Assembly: GCA_027486255.1 (NCBI GenBank)
Contig: JAIXPL010000050.1
Span: 19,807-83,806, forward strand
Origin: Comamonadaceae bacterium
GTDB taxonomy: Bacteria > Pseudomonadota > Gammaproteobacteria > Burkholderiales > Burkholderiaceae_C
DNA length: 64,000 nucleotides
Direction: 5' to 3'
Shown: in pieces, positions 19,670 through 28,110 of the stretch
Numbering within the stretch: the first letter of the stretch is position 1
Layout: each line of letters opens with the position of its first letter
Notes under the pieces: model-generated
Told to the model about the DNA's origin: nothing
What the model saw: the letters and a program-made list of their open reading frames with translations, nothing else
The model's database searches: none
Position numbers and translations under genes: made by a program

Positions 19670-20437
19670 ATGCCCCCTTCCTCGCCCTGGGCTCTGCCGC
19701 CCGGCCGCTTGGCCATCCTCAGTGCCTTGGTGGATGAACAGCGCGGCCTGATCGACCACTTGCAGCAAGCCCAGAAGGTGGCGCATGCCGGCCGCAACTT
19801 CTGGCTCGGCACGCTGGAGAGCGTGCCGGTGGTGCTCACGGTCTCGCGCATCGGCAAGGTGGCTGCGGCCAGCACCGCCACCCTGCTGATCGAGCGTTTT
19901 GGCGCCAGCGCCATCGTGTTCACCGGGGTGGCCGGGGGCCTGGCTCCGGGCGTGAAAGTGGGCGACGTGGTGGTGGCCCAGGATTTCCTGCAGCACGACC
20001 TCGACGCCTCGCCCCTCTTTCCCCGCTACGAGGTGCCCGCCTATGGGCGCAGCCGCTTTGAATGCCATGCCGCGCTGAGCCAGCAGCTGTCCGAGTCGGT
20101 GCAGGCCGCCCTGGCCGAAGGCTGGCCCGCCGCGCAACTGCACAGCGGGCTGGTGGCCAGCGGCGACCGCTTCGTGTGCGGCGCCGAGGAATCCCAGCAG
20201 CTGCAAGAGCGGCTGCGGGCGGCAGGCCATGAGGCGCTGGCCGTCGAGATGGAGGGCGCCGCCGTCGCCCAGGTCTGCGCCGACCACGGCCTGCCCTTTG
20301 CCGCCATGCGCACCATCTCCGACCGCGCCGATGACACAGCGCACCAGGACTTCACGCAGTTCGTGCAGACCGTGGCCAGCCGCTATGCCGAGCGCATCAT
20401 GCGGCTGCTGCTGCAGCGCCTGGGCGCTCAGCCCTGA
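19670..20437 (+). CDS. mtnN: 5'-methylthioadenosine/S-adenosylhomocysteine nucleosidase
   Basis: 255 residues. It cleaves adenine from MTA and SAH, recycling by-products of polyamine synthesis and methylation. The phosphorylase-fold motifs are VFTGVAGGL, GDVVVAQDF, SGDRFVCG and VEMEGAAVAQVC, with the catalytic Asp in TISDRADD. The start at 19670 lies just after the fadD stop (TGAGGGCATG), where GAGGG serves as a close Shine-Dalgarno. The first 15 residues (PSSPWALPPGR) are an extension over the E. coli enzyme. Confidence 0.9.
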   Translation: MPPSSPWALPPGRLAILSALVDEQRGLIDHLQQAQKVAHAGRNFWLGTLESVPVVLTVSRIGKVAAASTATLLIERFGASAIVFTGVAGGLAPGVKVGDVVVAQDFLQHDLDASPLFPRYEVPAYGRSRFECHAALSQQLSESVQAALAEGWPAAQLHSGLVASGDRFVCGAEESQQLQERLRAAGHEALAVEMEGAAVAQVCADHGLPFAAMRTISDRADDTAHQDFTQFVQTVASRYAERIMRLLLQRLGAQP

Positions 20438-20474
20438 GCATCACTTGCCGGCTCAGCGGGCGAAGGTGCTGCAG

Positions 20475-22049
20475 CTAGCGATTGAGCTTGTCCTCGATCG
20501 CCTGTTCCCGGATGGAGGCCTGCAGCTGGCGCAGTCGGCTATCGATGATGGACGCCTCGATGTGCAGATTGGCCCCCGAGACCTCCCCCCGGCCGCTGCG
20601 CAGCAGGTCCTGCGCGGCCTTGAGGCGATCGACCGCCCCCTGAATATCGAGCTGCGCAGCGCGGCCCTCGGCATCGGCGCGCACCGCGCGGGCCGCCTGA
20701 CCCTGCTGCTGCAAGCCCTGGGCGAGCAACTGCCAGGCCAGGGCATCGCGCGGGTACCGGCTGATCCAGGTCTGCAGCGGGTCCACCACCTCCGCCCCCC
20801 GGCCCGCGTTCACCAGCGCCTGCGACTGCACCAGCAGCTCGGCGCGGCCCCGGGCCGCCGACAGATTGATGGCGGCGGCCTCGGCGCGGCGGCCCAGCAT
20901 GTCGTCGATCTCGGTGCCCAGCAGCTGGGCCGCACGCGCGGCCTGGGCATCGCCTGCCGCCTGCACCTGCAGGCGCTCGAGCCAGGCCAGCGCCGAGCCG
21001 CCGTCACGCAGGCGGGCAGCGGCCCAGGCGGCGGCATAGAAGGCCGACAGCCTTTGCGGCGGGGTGGCGCTGGCGGGCAACTGCCGCGCCTCGCGCAGCC
21101 TGAACTGCAAAGTCTCTGCGTCGGGCTGGCCCAGCACGCGGGCGCGGCCGGCCATGAGCGCGTGGTAGGCCAGGCTGGGCAGGCCGGCGGCGCGGCGCTC
21201 GGAGGCATGGGCATGGCTGCTGTGCTGCACCCGGGCGCGCGCCTCGGCAATGCGCTCGGTGGTCAGCGGGTGCGAGCGCAGGTAAGGGAAGGAACCGTTG
21301 TCGTTGAAGCGGTTGGCCAGCTGCAGCTTCTCGAACATGGCCGAAACGCCCTCGGGCTGGAAGCCGGCATCGGTCAGCACGCCAAAGCCCACGCGGTCGG
21401 CCTCGCGTTCCATATCACGTGAGAAGTTCAGCTGACCCTGAATGGCCAGGGCCTGGCCGCCCATGATGGCGGCGTTGCCCATGTTGCCCGCGCTGCCGCT
21501 GCGCGAGGCAGCCATCACGCCCAGGATCATGGCAGCCATCACCCAGGGGGCTTGCCGCTGCTGCTGGGTGAACAGGCGCGCAATGTGGCGCTGGCTCACG
21601 TGGCTGAGCTCATGGCCCATCACGGCGGCCAGCTCGTCCGGGGTGGCCACGGCGGCCAAGAGGCCGGTGTGCACGCCCAGGTAACCCCCGGGCAGCGCGA
21701 AGGCATTGACCGAGCGGTCGCGGAGCAGAAAAAGGTGCCAGGCAAAGCGCTCCTGCAGCTCGGGGCTGATCTCGCCACGTTTGAGCGCCGCGGTCATCAG
21801 GGGCTGCCAGATGGCCTGCAGATACTCGGCCAGCACCGGGTCGTCGAGGTAAGCCTCGTCGCGGTAAATGCTGGCAGCGATCCGGTCGCCCAGCCGGCGC
21901 TCGACCGCCAGGGGTAGGTCTACGCCCTCGCCCAGGGCGGGCAAGGGCGCCGGCGACAAAGGCTGTGCCTGCAAGGCAGCGCCGGGCGACACGGCCGTGG
22001 CCACCGCCATCAAGGCAGCCAACAGAGACAGGCGGGGAAACAAGGTCAT
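20475..22049 (-). CDS. bepA: Periplasmic M48 metalloprotease with TPR region (BepA-like)
   Basis: 524 residues. A signal peptide covers about the first 28. The zinc site is HELSH at about residue 147, with the third ligand in EREADRVGFGVLTDAGF. The substrate-gating loop NAFALPGGYLGVHTGLL is typical of M48C proteases. From about residue 300 Ala-rich helices form TPR-like repeats (LQTWISRYPRDALAWQLLAQGLQQQ, in part). In E. coli BepA helps LptD assemble and degrades stalled outer-membrane proteins. The gene is monocistronic and convergent with the nucleosidase gene. Confidence 0.9.
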   Translation of the reverse strand: MTLFPRLSLLAALMAVATAVSPGAALQAQPLSPAPLPALGEGVDLPLAVERRLGDRIAASIYRDEAYLDDPVLAEYLQAIWQPLMTAALKRGEISPELQERFAWHLFLLRDRSVNAFALPGGYLGVHTGLLAAVATPDELAAVMGHELSHVSQRHIARLFTQQQRQAPWVMAAMILGVMAASRSGSAGNMGNAAIMGGQALAIQGQLNFSRDMEREADRVGFGVLTDAGFQPEGVSAMFEKLQLANRFNDNGSFPYLRSHPLTTERIAEARARVQHSSHAHASERRAAGLPSLAYHALMAGRARVLGQPDAETLQFRLREARQLPASATPPQRLSAFYAAAWAAARLRDGGSALAWLERLQVQAAGDAQAARAAQLLGTEIDDMLGRRAEAAAINLSAARGRAELLVQSQALVNAGRGAEVVDPLQTWISRYPRDALAWQLLAQGLQQQGQAARAVRADAEGRAAQLDIQGAVDRLKAAQDLLRSGRGEVSGANLHIEASIIDSRLRQLQASIREQAIEDKLNR

Positions 22050-22162
22050 GCGGGCATCAGCCAGTCAAGGCAGCAGGCAGGGCGGATCGGCGGGCTCAGG
22101 GCGCACCGGACAGGCACGCCATGCTCTTATGATGGCGCCTCCTTGTAAAGCTCCGGTAACTC

Positions 22163-22651
22163 ATGACCGCCAATTCGGGACTCACGCATTTTGACGCACA
22201 AGGCCAGGCCCACATGGTGGACGTGGCCGCCAAGGCCGCCACGCACCGGGTGGCTGTGGCCGAAGGCCGCATTGCCATGCGGCCCGAAACCCTGCAGGTG
22301 ATCCAGCAAGGCAGCGCCCGCAAGGGCGACGTGCTGGGCGTGGCCCGCATCGCCGGCATCATGGCCGCCAAGAAAACCAGCGAGCTCATCCCCCTGTGCC
22401 ATCCGCTGGCCCTCACGCGCGTGGCGGTCGAGTTCCGCATCGACGAGGCGGCTGCCGCCGTCAGCTGCCAGGCCACGGTGGAGACCGTGGGCCCCACCGG
22501 CGTGGAGATGGAAGCGCTGACCGCCGTGCAAATCGCCCTGCTCACTATTTACGACATGAGCAAAGCCATCGACCGCGGCATGCTAATTACCGATGTGAAG
22601 GTACTGGAAAAGCACGGCGGCAAGAGTGGCAGTTGGGTGGCGGCCGGTTGA
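22163..22651 (+). CDS. moaC: Cyclic pyranopterin monophosphate synthase
   Basis: 162 residues. It makes cyclic pyranopterin monophosphate, the second half of the first step in molybdenum cofactor synthesis. Motifs are [34 protein letters not shown] and [11 protein letters not shown], including the catalytic Lys and Asp pair. The usual YDMCKA is YDMSKA here, a tolerated change. No other moa gene is adjacent. It is divergent from bepA with 113 bases between. Confidence 0.95.
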   Translation: MTANSGLTHFDAQGQAHMVDVAAKAATHRVAVAEGRIAMRPETLQVIQQGSARKGDVLGVARIAGIMAAKKTSELIPLCHPLALTRVAVEFRIDEAAAAVSCQATVETVGPTGVEMEALTAVQIALLTIYDMSKAIDRGMLITDVKVLEKHGGKSGSWVAAG

Positions 22652-22747
22652 GGGTGCCTGCCCCGGCAAGGGCAATCCCTAGGCGCGCTGGCCGAGGTTC
22701 CGGCACATGCTCATGTTTTGACCCTCTGACCGACCCCTGCCGCTCCC

Positions 22748-23185
22748 ATGACCCCTGCCGCCGACGTCCCCGTAGACATTCAGATGGCCTGCCAGGCCAG
22801 CCTCATGGCCTTCACGGCACACTTTGACGCCGACGAGTTCGAGGCCATGCTGGACTTTTTTGCGCCCGACGGCACCTGGGTGCGGGCCGACGGCACGATT
22901 CACGGCTTGAGTGAGTTGGCGGCCTGGGTGGCGCGCCGGCAGCCGGGCCAGATTTTTGTGCGCCATCAGCTCTCCAACCTGCGCTTTGAGGCCCTGCCCC
23001 AGGGCCGGGTGCGGGTGCATTCGTATGTCGCCGTCTTTCGCCACGACGGCCCGCCCGACGGCCCGAGGCCGGCTCCTATGAATGGCCCGGCGCTGCTGGG
23101 CCGCTACACCGACGACATGGTGCTGCATGAAGGCCGCTGGAAGATCCACCACAAGTCGGTGCAGATCGACTTCAAAAAAGCCTGA
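22748..23185 (+). CDS. SnoaL/NTF2-like protein
   Basis: 145 residues. The alpha-beta barrel pattern of SnoaL_4/ring-hydroxylating beta-subunit-like proteins is visible: an N-terminal helix (ACQASLMAFTAHFDADEFEAML in part), FFAPDGTWVRADG, GLSELAAWVARR, then strands RVRVHSYVAVFRHDG and GRWKIHHKSVQIDF. Such proteins bind small hydrophobic ligands and act as isomerases, hydratases or dehydratases. It lies 18 bases before a VOC gene, and the pair is probably an operon. The substrate is unknown. Confidence 0.8.
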   Translation: MTPAADVPVDIQMACQASLMAFTAHFDADEFEAMLDFFAPDGTWVRADGTIHGLSELAAWVARRQPGQIFVRHQLSNLRFEALPQGRVRVHSYVAVFRHDGPPDGPRPAPMNGPALLGRYTDDMVLHEGRWKIHHKSVQIDFKKA

Positions 23186-23203
23186 GAAACACGCACCCTG
23201 ACC

Positions 23204-23782
23204 ATGAGCACCCCCGCCACACCACCGGCCTTGCCACCTGCCCTGCACTTGCGCCACATGGGCATGTACGTGTGGGACATCGACATGATGTCCCGCTTTT
23301 ATCAGGAGGTGCTGGGCTTTGTCGTGACCGACACGGGCTTTGTGCGCGACCACCACGTGGTGTTTCTCAGCCGCGATGCCCGCTCGCACCACCAGCTGGT
23401 GATGGAGACCGGCCGCCCGCCGGGGCGGGGGCCAGGCTACGGCTTGCAACAAATTTCTTTCCAGGTTGATGCCCTGCAGGGCCTGCGCGATATGCGCCAG
23501 TTGCTGAACGCGCGCAACGATGTCCTGCGGCAGCAAGCCGTGGACCACGGCAACTCATGGTCGCTGTATTTCTGGGACCCGGAGGACAACCGCATTGAGG
23601 TGTACCTGGACACGCCCTGGCATGTGGACCAGCCTTACCTAGAGCCGCTGGATCTGGACCTGTCGGACGAGGCCATCCACGCGCGCACGCTGGGGCATGT
23701 GCAAGGCAAACCTGGCCTCAAGCCCATGGACCAATGGCAGGCGCAGATGGCGCTGCAGATCAAAGAAACGCACACCCGCTAG
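23204..23782 (+). CDS. VOC-family (extradiol dioxygenase/glyoxalase-like) protein
   Basis: 192 residues with two beta-alpha-beta-beta-beta modules. The three expected metal ligands are visible: His in LRHMGMYVWD, His in SHHQLVMETG and Glu in NRIEVYLDTPW. It resembles the single-domain 2,3-dihydroxybiphenyl dioxygenase relatives and could be a dioxygenase, isomerase or lyase. It is paired with the upstream SnoaL-like gene and neighbours a FAH-family hydrolase, which suggests a small aromatic or keto-acid degradation cluster. Confidence 0.82.
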   Translation: MSTPATPPALPPALHLRHMGMYVWDIDMMSRFYQEVLGFVVTDTGFVRDHHVVFLSRDARSHHQLVMETGRPPGRGPGYGLQQISFQVDALQGLRDMRQLLNARNDVLRQQAVDHGNSWSLYFWDPEDNRIEVYLDTPWHVDQPYLEPLDLDLSDEAIHARTLGHVQGKPGLKPMDQWQAQMALQIKETHTR

Positions 23783-23827
23783 CGCTGCGGGTCGGCCCTG
23801 CGCCGCTGGAGGGCGCGGCCCTGCGCC

Positions 23828-24817
23828 TTATTCGGCTGAGACCTTGTGGCGGTTGACCGCGCCGACCCAGCGCTCGATCTCATCGCGCAAAAACCCCTGC
23901 TGCTGAGCAGGCGGGATGTTCAGCAGGCGGCCGCCGTCGCGCTCGACGCGGGCCACGAATTCCTGCTCCCGGTTGATGGAGGCCAAGGCCTCGCGCAGCC
24001 GTGCCACCACCGGCGCAGGCGTGGCGGCGGGCGCAAACACACCAAACCAGCTTTCGCCCTCAAAGGCCGTGAGCCCCGACTCGTTGACGGTGGGCATGTT
24101 GGGAAACTGCGGGCTGCGCTGCGCCGACGAGACCACCAGCCCCTTGAGCCGGCCGGCCTGAATATGCGGCTTGGCGGCAGAGATGTTGTCGAACATGATG
24201 TCGACGCGGCCGGCCATCATTTCCTGGTGGGCCGGGGCCGCGCCCCTGAAGGGCACGTGCACCATGTCGAGCCCCAGGCTGCTGGTGAGGATAGCCCCCC
24301 ACACATGCTGCAGCGTGCCCAGGCCGCCCGAGCCGTAAGTCATCTTGCCGGGCCGCGCCTTGGCATAGGCCGCCAGCTCGGCCAGGTTGTTGACCGGCAG
24401 ATCTGCGCGCGTGAGCAGCACAAAGGGGTAGGCAGAGACATAGCCCAGGCTGACGAAATCGTTTTCAGGTGAATAGGACAGGTTCTTGATCAGGGCCTTG
24501 TTCATCACCATATTGAAGATGCCGCCCATCAGCAGGGTGTAGCCGTCGGCAGGCGCGCGAGCCACCAGCTCCGTGCCAATGAGGGAGCCGGCGCCGGTGC
24601 GGTTTTCCACCGTGACGCCTTGCTTGAGCAGCTCGGTCAAACGCGCGGCCAGGTTGCGCGCAAGAATGTCCGTGCCGCCGCCCGGGGCCTGCGGCACCAC
24701 GATGCGGATGGGCTTGTTGGGAAACTCCTGGGCCCAGGCCGGCAGGGCACTGGCCCCGGCGCAGGACGCTGCAGTCAACACAAATTGCCGGCGTGAGAAC
24801 GAAGAGGGCATGGTCAC
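23828..24817 (-). CDS. Bug-family (TctC) tricarboxylate-type substrate-binding protein
   Basis: 329 residues. The leader has twin arginines (SSFSRRQFVLTAASCAGASALPAWA), so export may be by Tat. The mature protein has the Bug landmarks: IRIVVPQAPGGGTDILAR, VTVENRTGAGSLIGTELVARA, YTLLMGG, and HVPFRGAAPAHQEMMAGRVDIMFDN in part. These periplasmic proteins capture organic acids for tripartite tricarboxylate transporters, yet most Bug genes, like this one, have no transporter genes beside them. It faces the SnoaL-VOC pair convergently and is divergent from the FAH gene. Confidence 0.93.
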   Translation of the reverse strand: MTMPSSFSRRQFVLTAASCAGASALPAWAQEFPNKPIRIVVPQAPGGGTDILARNLAARLTELLKQGVTVENRTGAGSLIGTELVARAPADGYTLLMGGIFNMVMNKALIKNLSYSPENDFVSLGYVSAYPFVLLTRADLPVNNLAELAAYAKARPGKMTYGSGGLGTLQHVWGAILTSSLGLDMVHVPFRGAAPAHQEMMAGRVDIMFDNISAAKPHIQAGRLKGLVVSSAQRSPQFPNMPTVNESGLTAFEGESWFGVFAPAATPAPVVARLREALASINREQEFVARVERDGGRLLNIPPAQQQGFLRDEIERWVGAVNRHKVSAE

Positions 24818-24980
24818 TTTCCAATGAGCTTCACTGCAGTCTAGGAAGGGCAGGAGCCTGACGACAATTAACGTTTACCCCCGAAGAGGGCCGGCCACAG
24901 GCGCGGGCCCGCCCGCGGTCACCCGCTGCCCGGCCCTGCTAGTCTTGAGGTTTTACACCTCGACCCCTGAAAGACGACCT

Positions 24981-25826
24981 ATGAAACTGGCCAGCATCCG
25001 GCTCCGTGGCAAACATACTTTTGGGGTCGTGCGCGATGACGGCTTTGTGGACCTGGGTGCCCGACTGCAAGGTCGTTGCACAGACCTGGTGGACTTGCTG
25101 GCCAAAGACCTGCTGGCCGAGGCCCGGCAGATGGCGGCCACGGGGCCGGCCGATGCCCCCCTGGACCAGCTGGAATGGCTGCCCGTGAACCCGCGCAGCG
25201 ACATGCGCATGTTCGCCCTGGGCTGGGCCTACAAGGCGCACCAGCTCGAGGCGGGCAAGGAAGACCTGCTGCACCCCAATATGTTCAGCAAGCATCCGCA
25301 GTCCCTGGTGGGCCACGGCCAGCCGATTGTTCGGCCCTCGGTCTCGGACCGCTTTGACTTTGAAGGCGAGGTCGCCCTCATCATCGGCAAGGGCGGGCGC
25401 CACATTCCGGCCGACCAGGCCATGGCGCACATTGCCGGCTACAGCATCGTGATGGACGGCTCGGTGCGCGACTACCAAAAGCACAGCGTGACCGCCGGCA
25501 AGAACTTTGACGCCAGCAGCGCCTTCGGCCCCTGGATGGTGACGGCCGACGAGATCCCCGACCCCAAGAGCATGGTGCTCACCACGCGCCTGAATGGCCA
25601 GGTCATGCAGCACAGCGGCTTTGACCTGATGGCCTGGGACCTGGGCGAGCTGGTGCATTACATCTCCAGCATCTGCACCCTGCTGCCGGGTGACGTGATT
25701 GCCACCGGCACACCGGGCGGCGTGGGGCATCGGCGCGACCCTCAGGTCTTCATGGTCCCGGGCGACGTGCTGGAAGTTGAGGTCAGCCGCATCGGCATCT
25801 TGCGCAACACCGTGGTTCAGGAGTGA
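24981..25826 (+). CDS. Fumarylacetoacetate hydrolase (FAH) family protein
   Basis: 281 residues from the ATG at 24981. The FAH catalytic core is present: YKAHQLEAGK, the metal-binding FDFEGEVALIIGKGGRHIP, AGYSIVMDGSVRDYQ, KNFDASSAFGPWMV and the closing TGTPGGVGHRRDP. FAH proteins hydrolyse C-C bonds in acylpyruvates or act as hydratases or decarboxylases on 2-oxo acids, in the cytoplasm. The exact substrate cannot be told. The divergent Bug gene suggests uptake of a related organic acid. Confidence 0.9.
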   Translation: MKLASIRLRGKHTFGVVRDDGFVDLGARLQGRCTDLVDLLAKDLLAEARQMAATGPADAPLDQLEWLPVNPRSDMRMFALGWAYKAHQLEAGKEDLLHPNMFSKHPQSLVGHGQPIVRPSVSDRFDFEGEVALIIGKGGRHIPADQAMAHIAGYSIVMDGSVRDYQKHSVTAGKNFDASSAFGPWMVTADEIPDPKSMVLTTRLNGQVMQHSGFDLMAWDLGELVHYISSICTLLPGDVIATGTPGGVGHRRDPQVFMVPGDVLEVEVSRIGILRNTVVQE

Positions 25827-25840
25827 GCCTGCGGGCCTGA

Positions 25841-25876
25841 ATGGCCTAAAGGACCTAAATGGCCTAAATGGTTTGG
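25841..25876. repeat. Four 9-base tandem repeats at the convergent FAH/glycosyltransferase 3' ends
   Basis: ATGGCCTAA, AGGACCTAA, ATGGCCTAA and ATGGTTTGG follow one another. Three of the units carry a TAG in the frame of the glycosyltransferase on the minus strand. A related CTGCACGGC doublet lies nearby at about 25891-25908. Confidence 0.6.
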
Positions 25877-28110
25877 GCGAGCTTTACGCCCTGCACGGCC
25901 TGCACGGCCTGCCGGTAAATAGCCTCGATCTCGCGCGTATGCGCCTCAATGCGGCACAGGGCGCTGACCTGCATGGCGCGGCGATGGGCCTGCCGACTCC
26001 ACGGCGCCTGGCGCACCTGGGCGGCCAGGCGCAAGGCGATGGCCAGGTAATCGTCCGGATCGCGCGCCACCCATTCCGGGCGGCCCAGGTGGGTGAGAAA
26101 GCTCGCCCCCATGCGCGAGACAAAGTTACCGCCCGCCAGCGTTACCAGCGGGCAGCCCATCCACAGCGCCTGCAGGCTGGTGGTGCCGCCGTTGTAGGGG
26201 AAGGGGTCGAGGGCCACGTCCACCTCCAGGTAGGCCTGCATCATGTGCGAGAGCTCGGTGGGGCCGCGCAGCAGCAGCCGCTCGGGGCCTATGCCCTGAG
26301 CCGCAAAACGCGCCAGGGTCTGGGCCTGCACCAGCGGATCGGCCAGCACCGCCGACTTGAGCAGCAAGCAGGCGCCCGGGCAGGCCTGCAAGACGCGGCT
26401 CCAGAGAACAAGGGTGTCGTCGTCCATCTTCAGCAGGTTGTTGAAGGAGCCAAAAACCACCGGGCCAGAGCGGGGATTCGCGGCATCAGGGGGCAACGGG
26501 TAGTCGTCGACCGGCGCCCAACAAAACACCGAACCCGACACGCGCGCGATCTGCTCGGTGAACAAGGGCGCGTGCTCGGGCGGGGACACCACGGCGTCGC
26601 CAATCATCCAGTCCATGGTGGGTAGGCCAGTGGAATGCGGGTAGCCCAGGTAGCTCATCTGCACGGGCGCGGCTCGAAGGGCGAACACTGCCAGGCGGTG
26701 CGTGGCGGTGTGGCCCGCCAGATCCACCAGCACGTCGATACGGTCGTCCACGATCTGCTGGCGCAGCGCCAGGTCGGAGAGCTGGGCCACCTCACGCCAG
26801 TGGTCGGCGCAGGCCCGGGCCTGGCGGGTGTAGCTGTCGATGAAAGTGCCTGTCTGGTACACAAAGACTTCAAACGCCGCATGGTCATGCTGCTGGAGCA
26901 CCGGCAGCATGAACACATTGACCGGGTGCTGGCGGTGCAGGTCGCCCGTGACGTAACCCACCCGCAGGCGCCGGCGCCCGTCCCAGGGCAGAGGCGCCGG
27001 AGGGGGCAGGCCAGGAAAGGCCTGCAGGGCCTGCGCCTGCATGGCCTGGCCCACGCGGCGGTGCAGGTCAGCCACGGTCTCGGGCGCCAGGTGCGCCTGG
27101 TAGAGGCTTTGCATCAGCAGGCGCTGCGCGCCCCGCGCGTTGTCTTGCAGGCCCTGGGCCTCGAACTGAGCCCACTCGCGCTCGAACTGCGCGCGGCTGT
27201 GGCCGCCGGCCTGCAGGTCTTCGGCCCAGCGCAGGGCAGCGGCATGGCCGGGCTCGATGTGCAGCACCTGCGCCACGCTGGCCTGCGCCTGCGCAAGCTG
27301 ACCCAGCTTGGACTGGATCTCGGCCAGCTGCATCCAAAAGGCCACGCGCCGGGGCTGCAGCTTCACCAGCGCCTCGCACACGGCCTGGGCCTCGTGCGCA
27401 AAATTGAACTGGTAGAGGGTGGTGGCCAGCAGGGCCAGGAAGTCGGGGCTGCGCGACTGCCCGGCCCGCTCGAAGGCTTCGCGCGCCTGGGCCTCAAGCC
27501 CGAGCTGCATTTGGGCCTGCGCCTGCAGCAGCCACGAACCATGGCGATGCGGCGCCTGCAGCAGCACGGCCCGCAAGGCCGCCAGCGCCAGCTCGGGCTG
27601 GCCGGCGCGCAGGCGCCACTGGGCCAGCAGGTGGCCGGTTTCGCCGGGCAGGGGCTCGACATCGATGGCCTGGCGCACGGCCGTGCGCAGCATGGGATCG
27701 GGGGCCGCAGCGCCAGACCCCTCGGCCAGGGGCAGCTCCAGGCAACGCGCGAGGTAGAGCCAACTGAGCCAGTCGCCCGGGTCGTCGCGCGTGGCCAGCT
27801 GAAGGCGCTCGCAGGCCTGCGCCCAGCCCGCCCAGGGCGGGCCGCTGCGGGCCAGCAGCGCATCGCTCTCGCCCCAGAAGGCGGGAGTCGAGCCGTCTGG
27901 CAGCGCGAACGCGGCCGCCTCGCCGCCCTGTGCCTGGAGCGCACGCCTGGCCTGGGTCCTGGCGTAGGTGAGGTGCCAAGGCAGACCCAAGGCCGCATAG
28001 GCCTGAGCCAGCGCCTGCCACAAGGGGGGTGACAAGGGCTCGCGGCGCAGCGCCGTCCAGAGGGGGCCGGCGAGGGGGCTGAACTGCTCAAGGTGATGGC
28101 GTGGCATCAA
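25864..28110 (-). CDS. TPR protein with GT41 (O-GlcNAc transferase/SPINDLY-type) glycosyltransferase domain
   Basis: 748 residues. Helical TPR-type repeats fill about residues 1-370 (for example YQFNFAHEAQAVCEALVKLQPRRVAFWMQ in part). The GT41 catalytic half begins LRVGYVTGDLHRQHPV, where the His matches the catalytic His of OGT. It continues with DLAGHTATHRLAVFALR, SYLGYPHSTGLPTMDW, FGSFNNLLKMDDDTLVLW and the nucleotide-sugar motif LDPFPYNGGTTSLQALWMG. It should transfer a single sugar to Ser/Thr or Asn of cytoplasmic protein. Its ATG overlaps the TGA of the HlyD gene by four bases, so it is the last gene of the type I secretion operon and probably modifies the exported substrate. Confidence 0.92.
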   Translation of the reverse strand: MMPRHHLEQFSPLAGPLWTALRREPLSPPLWQALAQAYAALGLPWHLTYARTQARRALQAQGGEAAAFALPDGSTPAFWGESDALLARSGPPWAGWAQACERLQLATRDDPGDWLSWLYLARCLELPLAEGSGAAAPDPMLRTAVRQAIDVEPLPGETGHLLAQWRLRAGQPELALAALRAVLLQAPHRHGSWLLQAQAQMQLGLEAQAREAFERAGQSRSPDFLALLATTLYQFNFAHEAQAVCEALVKLQPRRVAFWMQLAEIQSKLGQLAQAQASVAQVLHIEPGHAAALRWAEDLQAGGHSRAQFEREWAQFEAQGLQDNARGAQRLLMQSLYQAHLAPETVADLHRRVGQAMQAQALQAFPGLPPPAPLPWDGRRRLRVGYVTGDLHRQHPVNVFMLPVLQQHDHAAFEVFVYQTGTFIDSYTRQARACADHWREVAQLSDLALRQQIVDDRIDVLVDLAGHTATHRLAVFALRAAPVQMSYLGYPHSTGLPTMDWMIGDAVVSPPEHAPLFTEQIARVSGSVFCWAPVDDYPLPPDAANPRSGPVVFGSFNNLLKMDDDTLVLWSRVLQACPGACLLLKSAVLADPLVQAQTLARFAAQGIGPERLLLRGPTELSHMMQAYLEVDVALDPFPYNGGTTSLQALWMGCPLVTLAGGNFVSRMGASFLTHLGRPEWVARDPDDYLAIALRLAAQVRQAPWSRQAHRRAMQVSALCRIEAHTREIEAIYRQAVQAVQGVKLAQTI

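Noticed and set aside
17839..19923. 694-codon open frame opposite fadD
   Set aside because: It is antisense to a well-supported acyl-CoA ligase and has no recognisable domain or ribosome-binding site.
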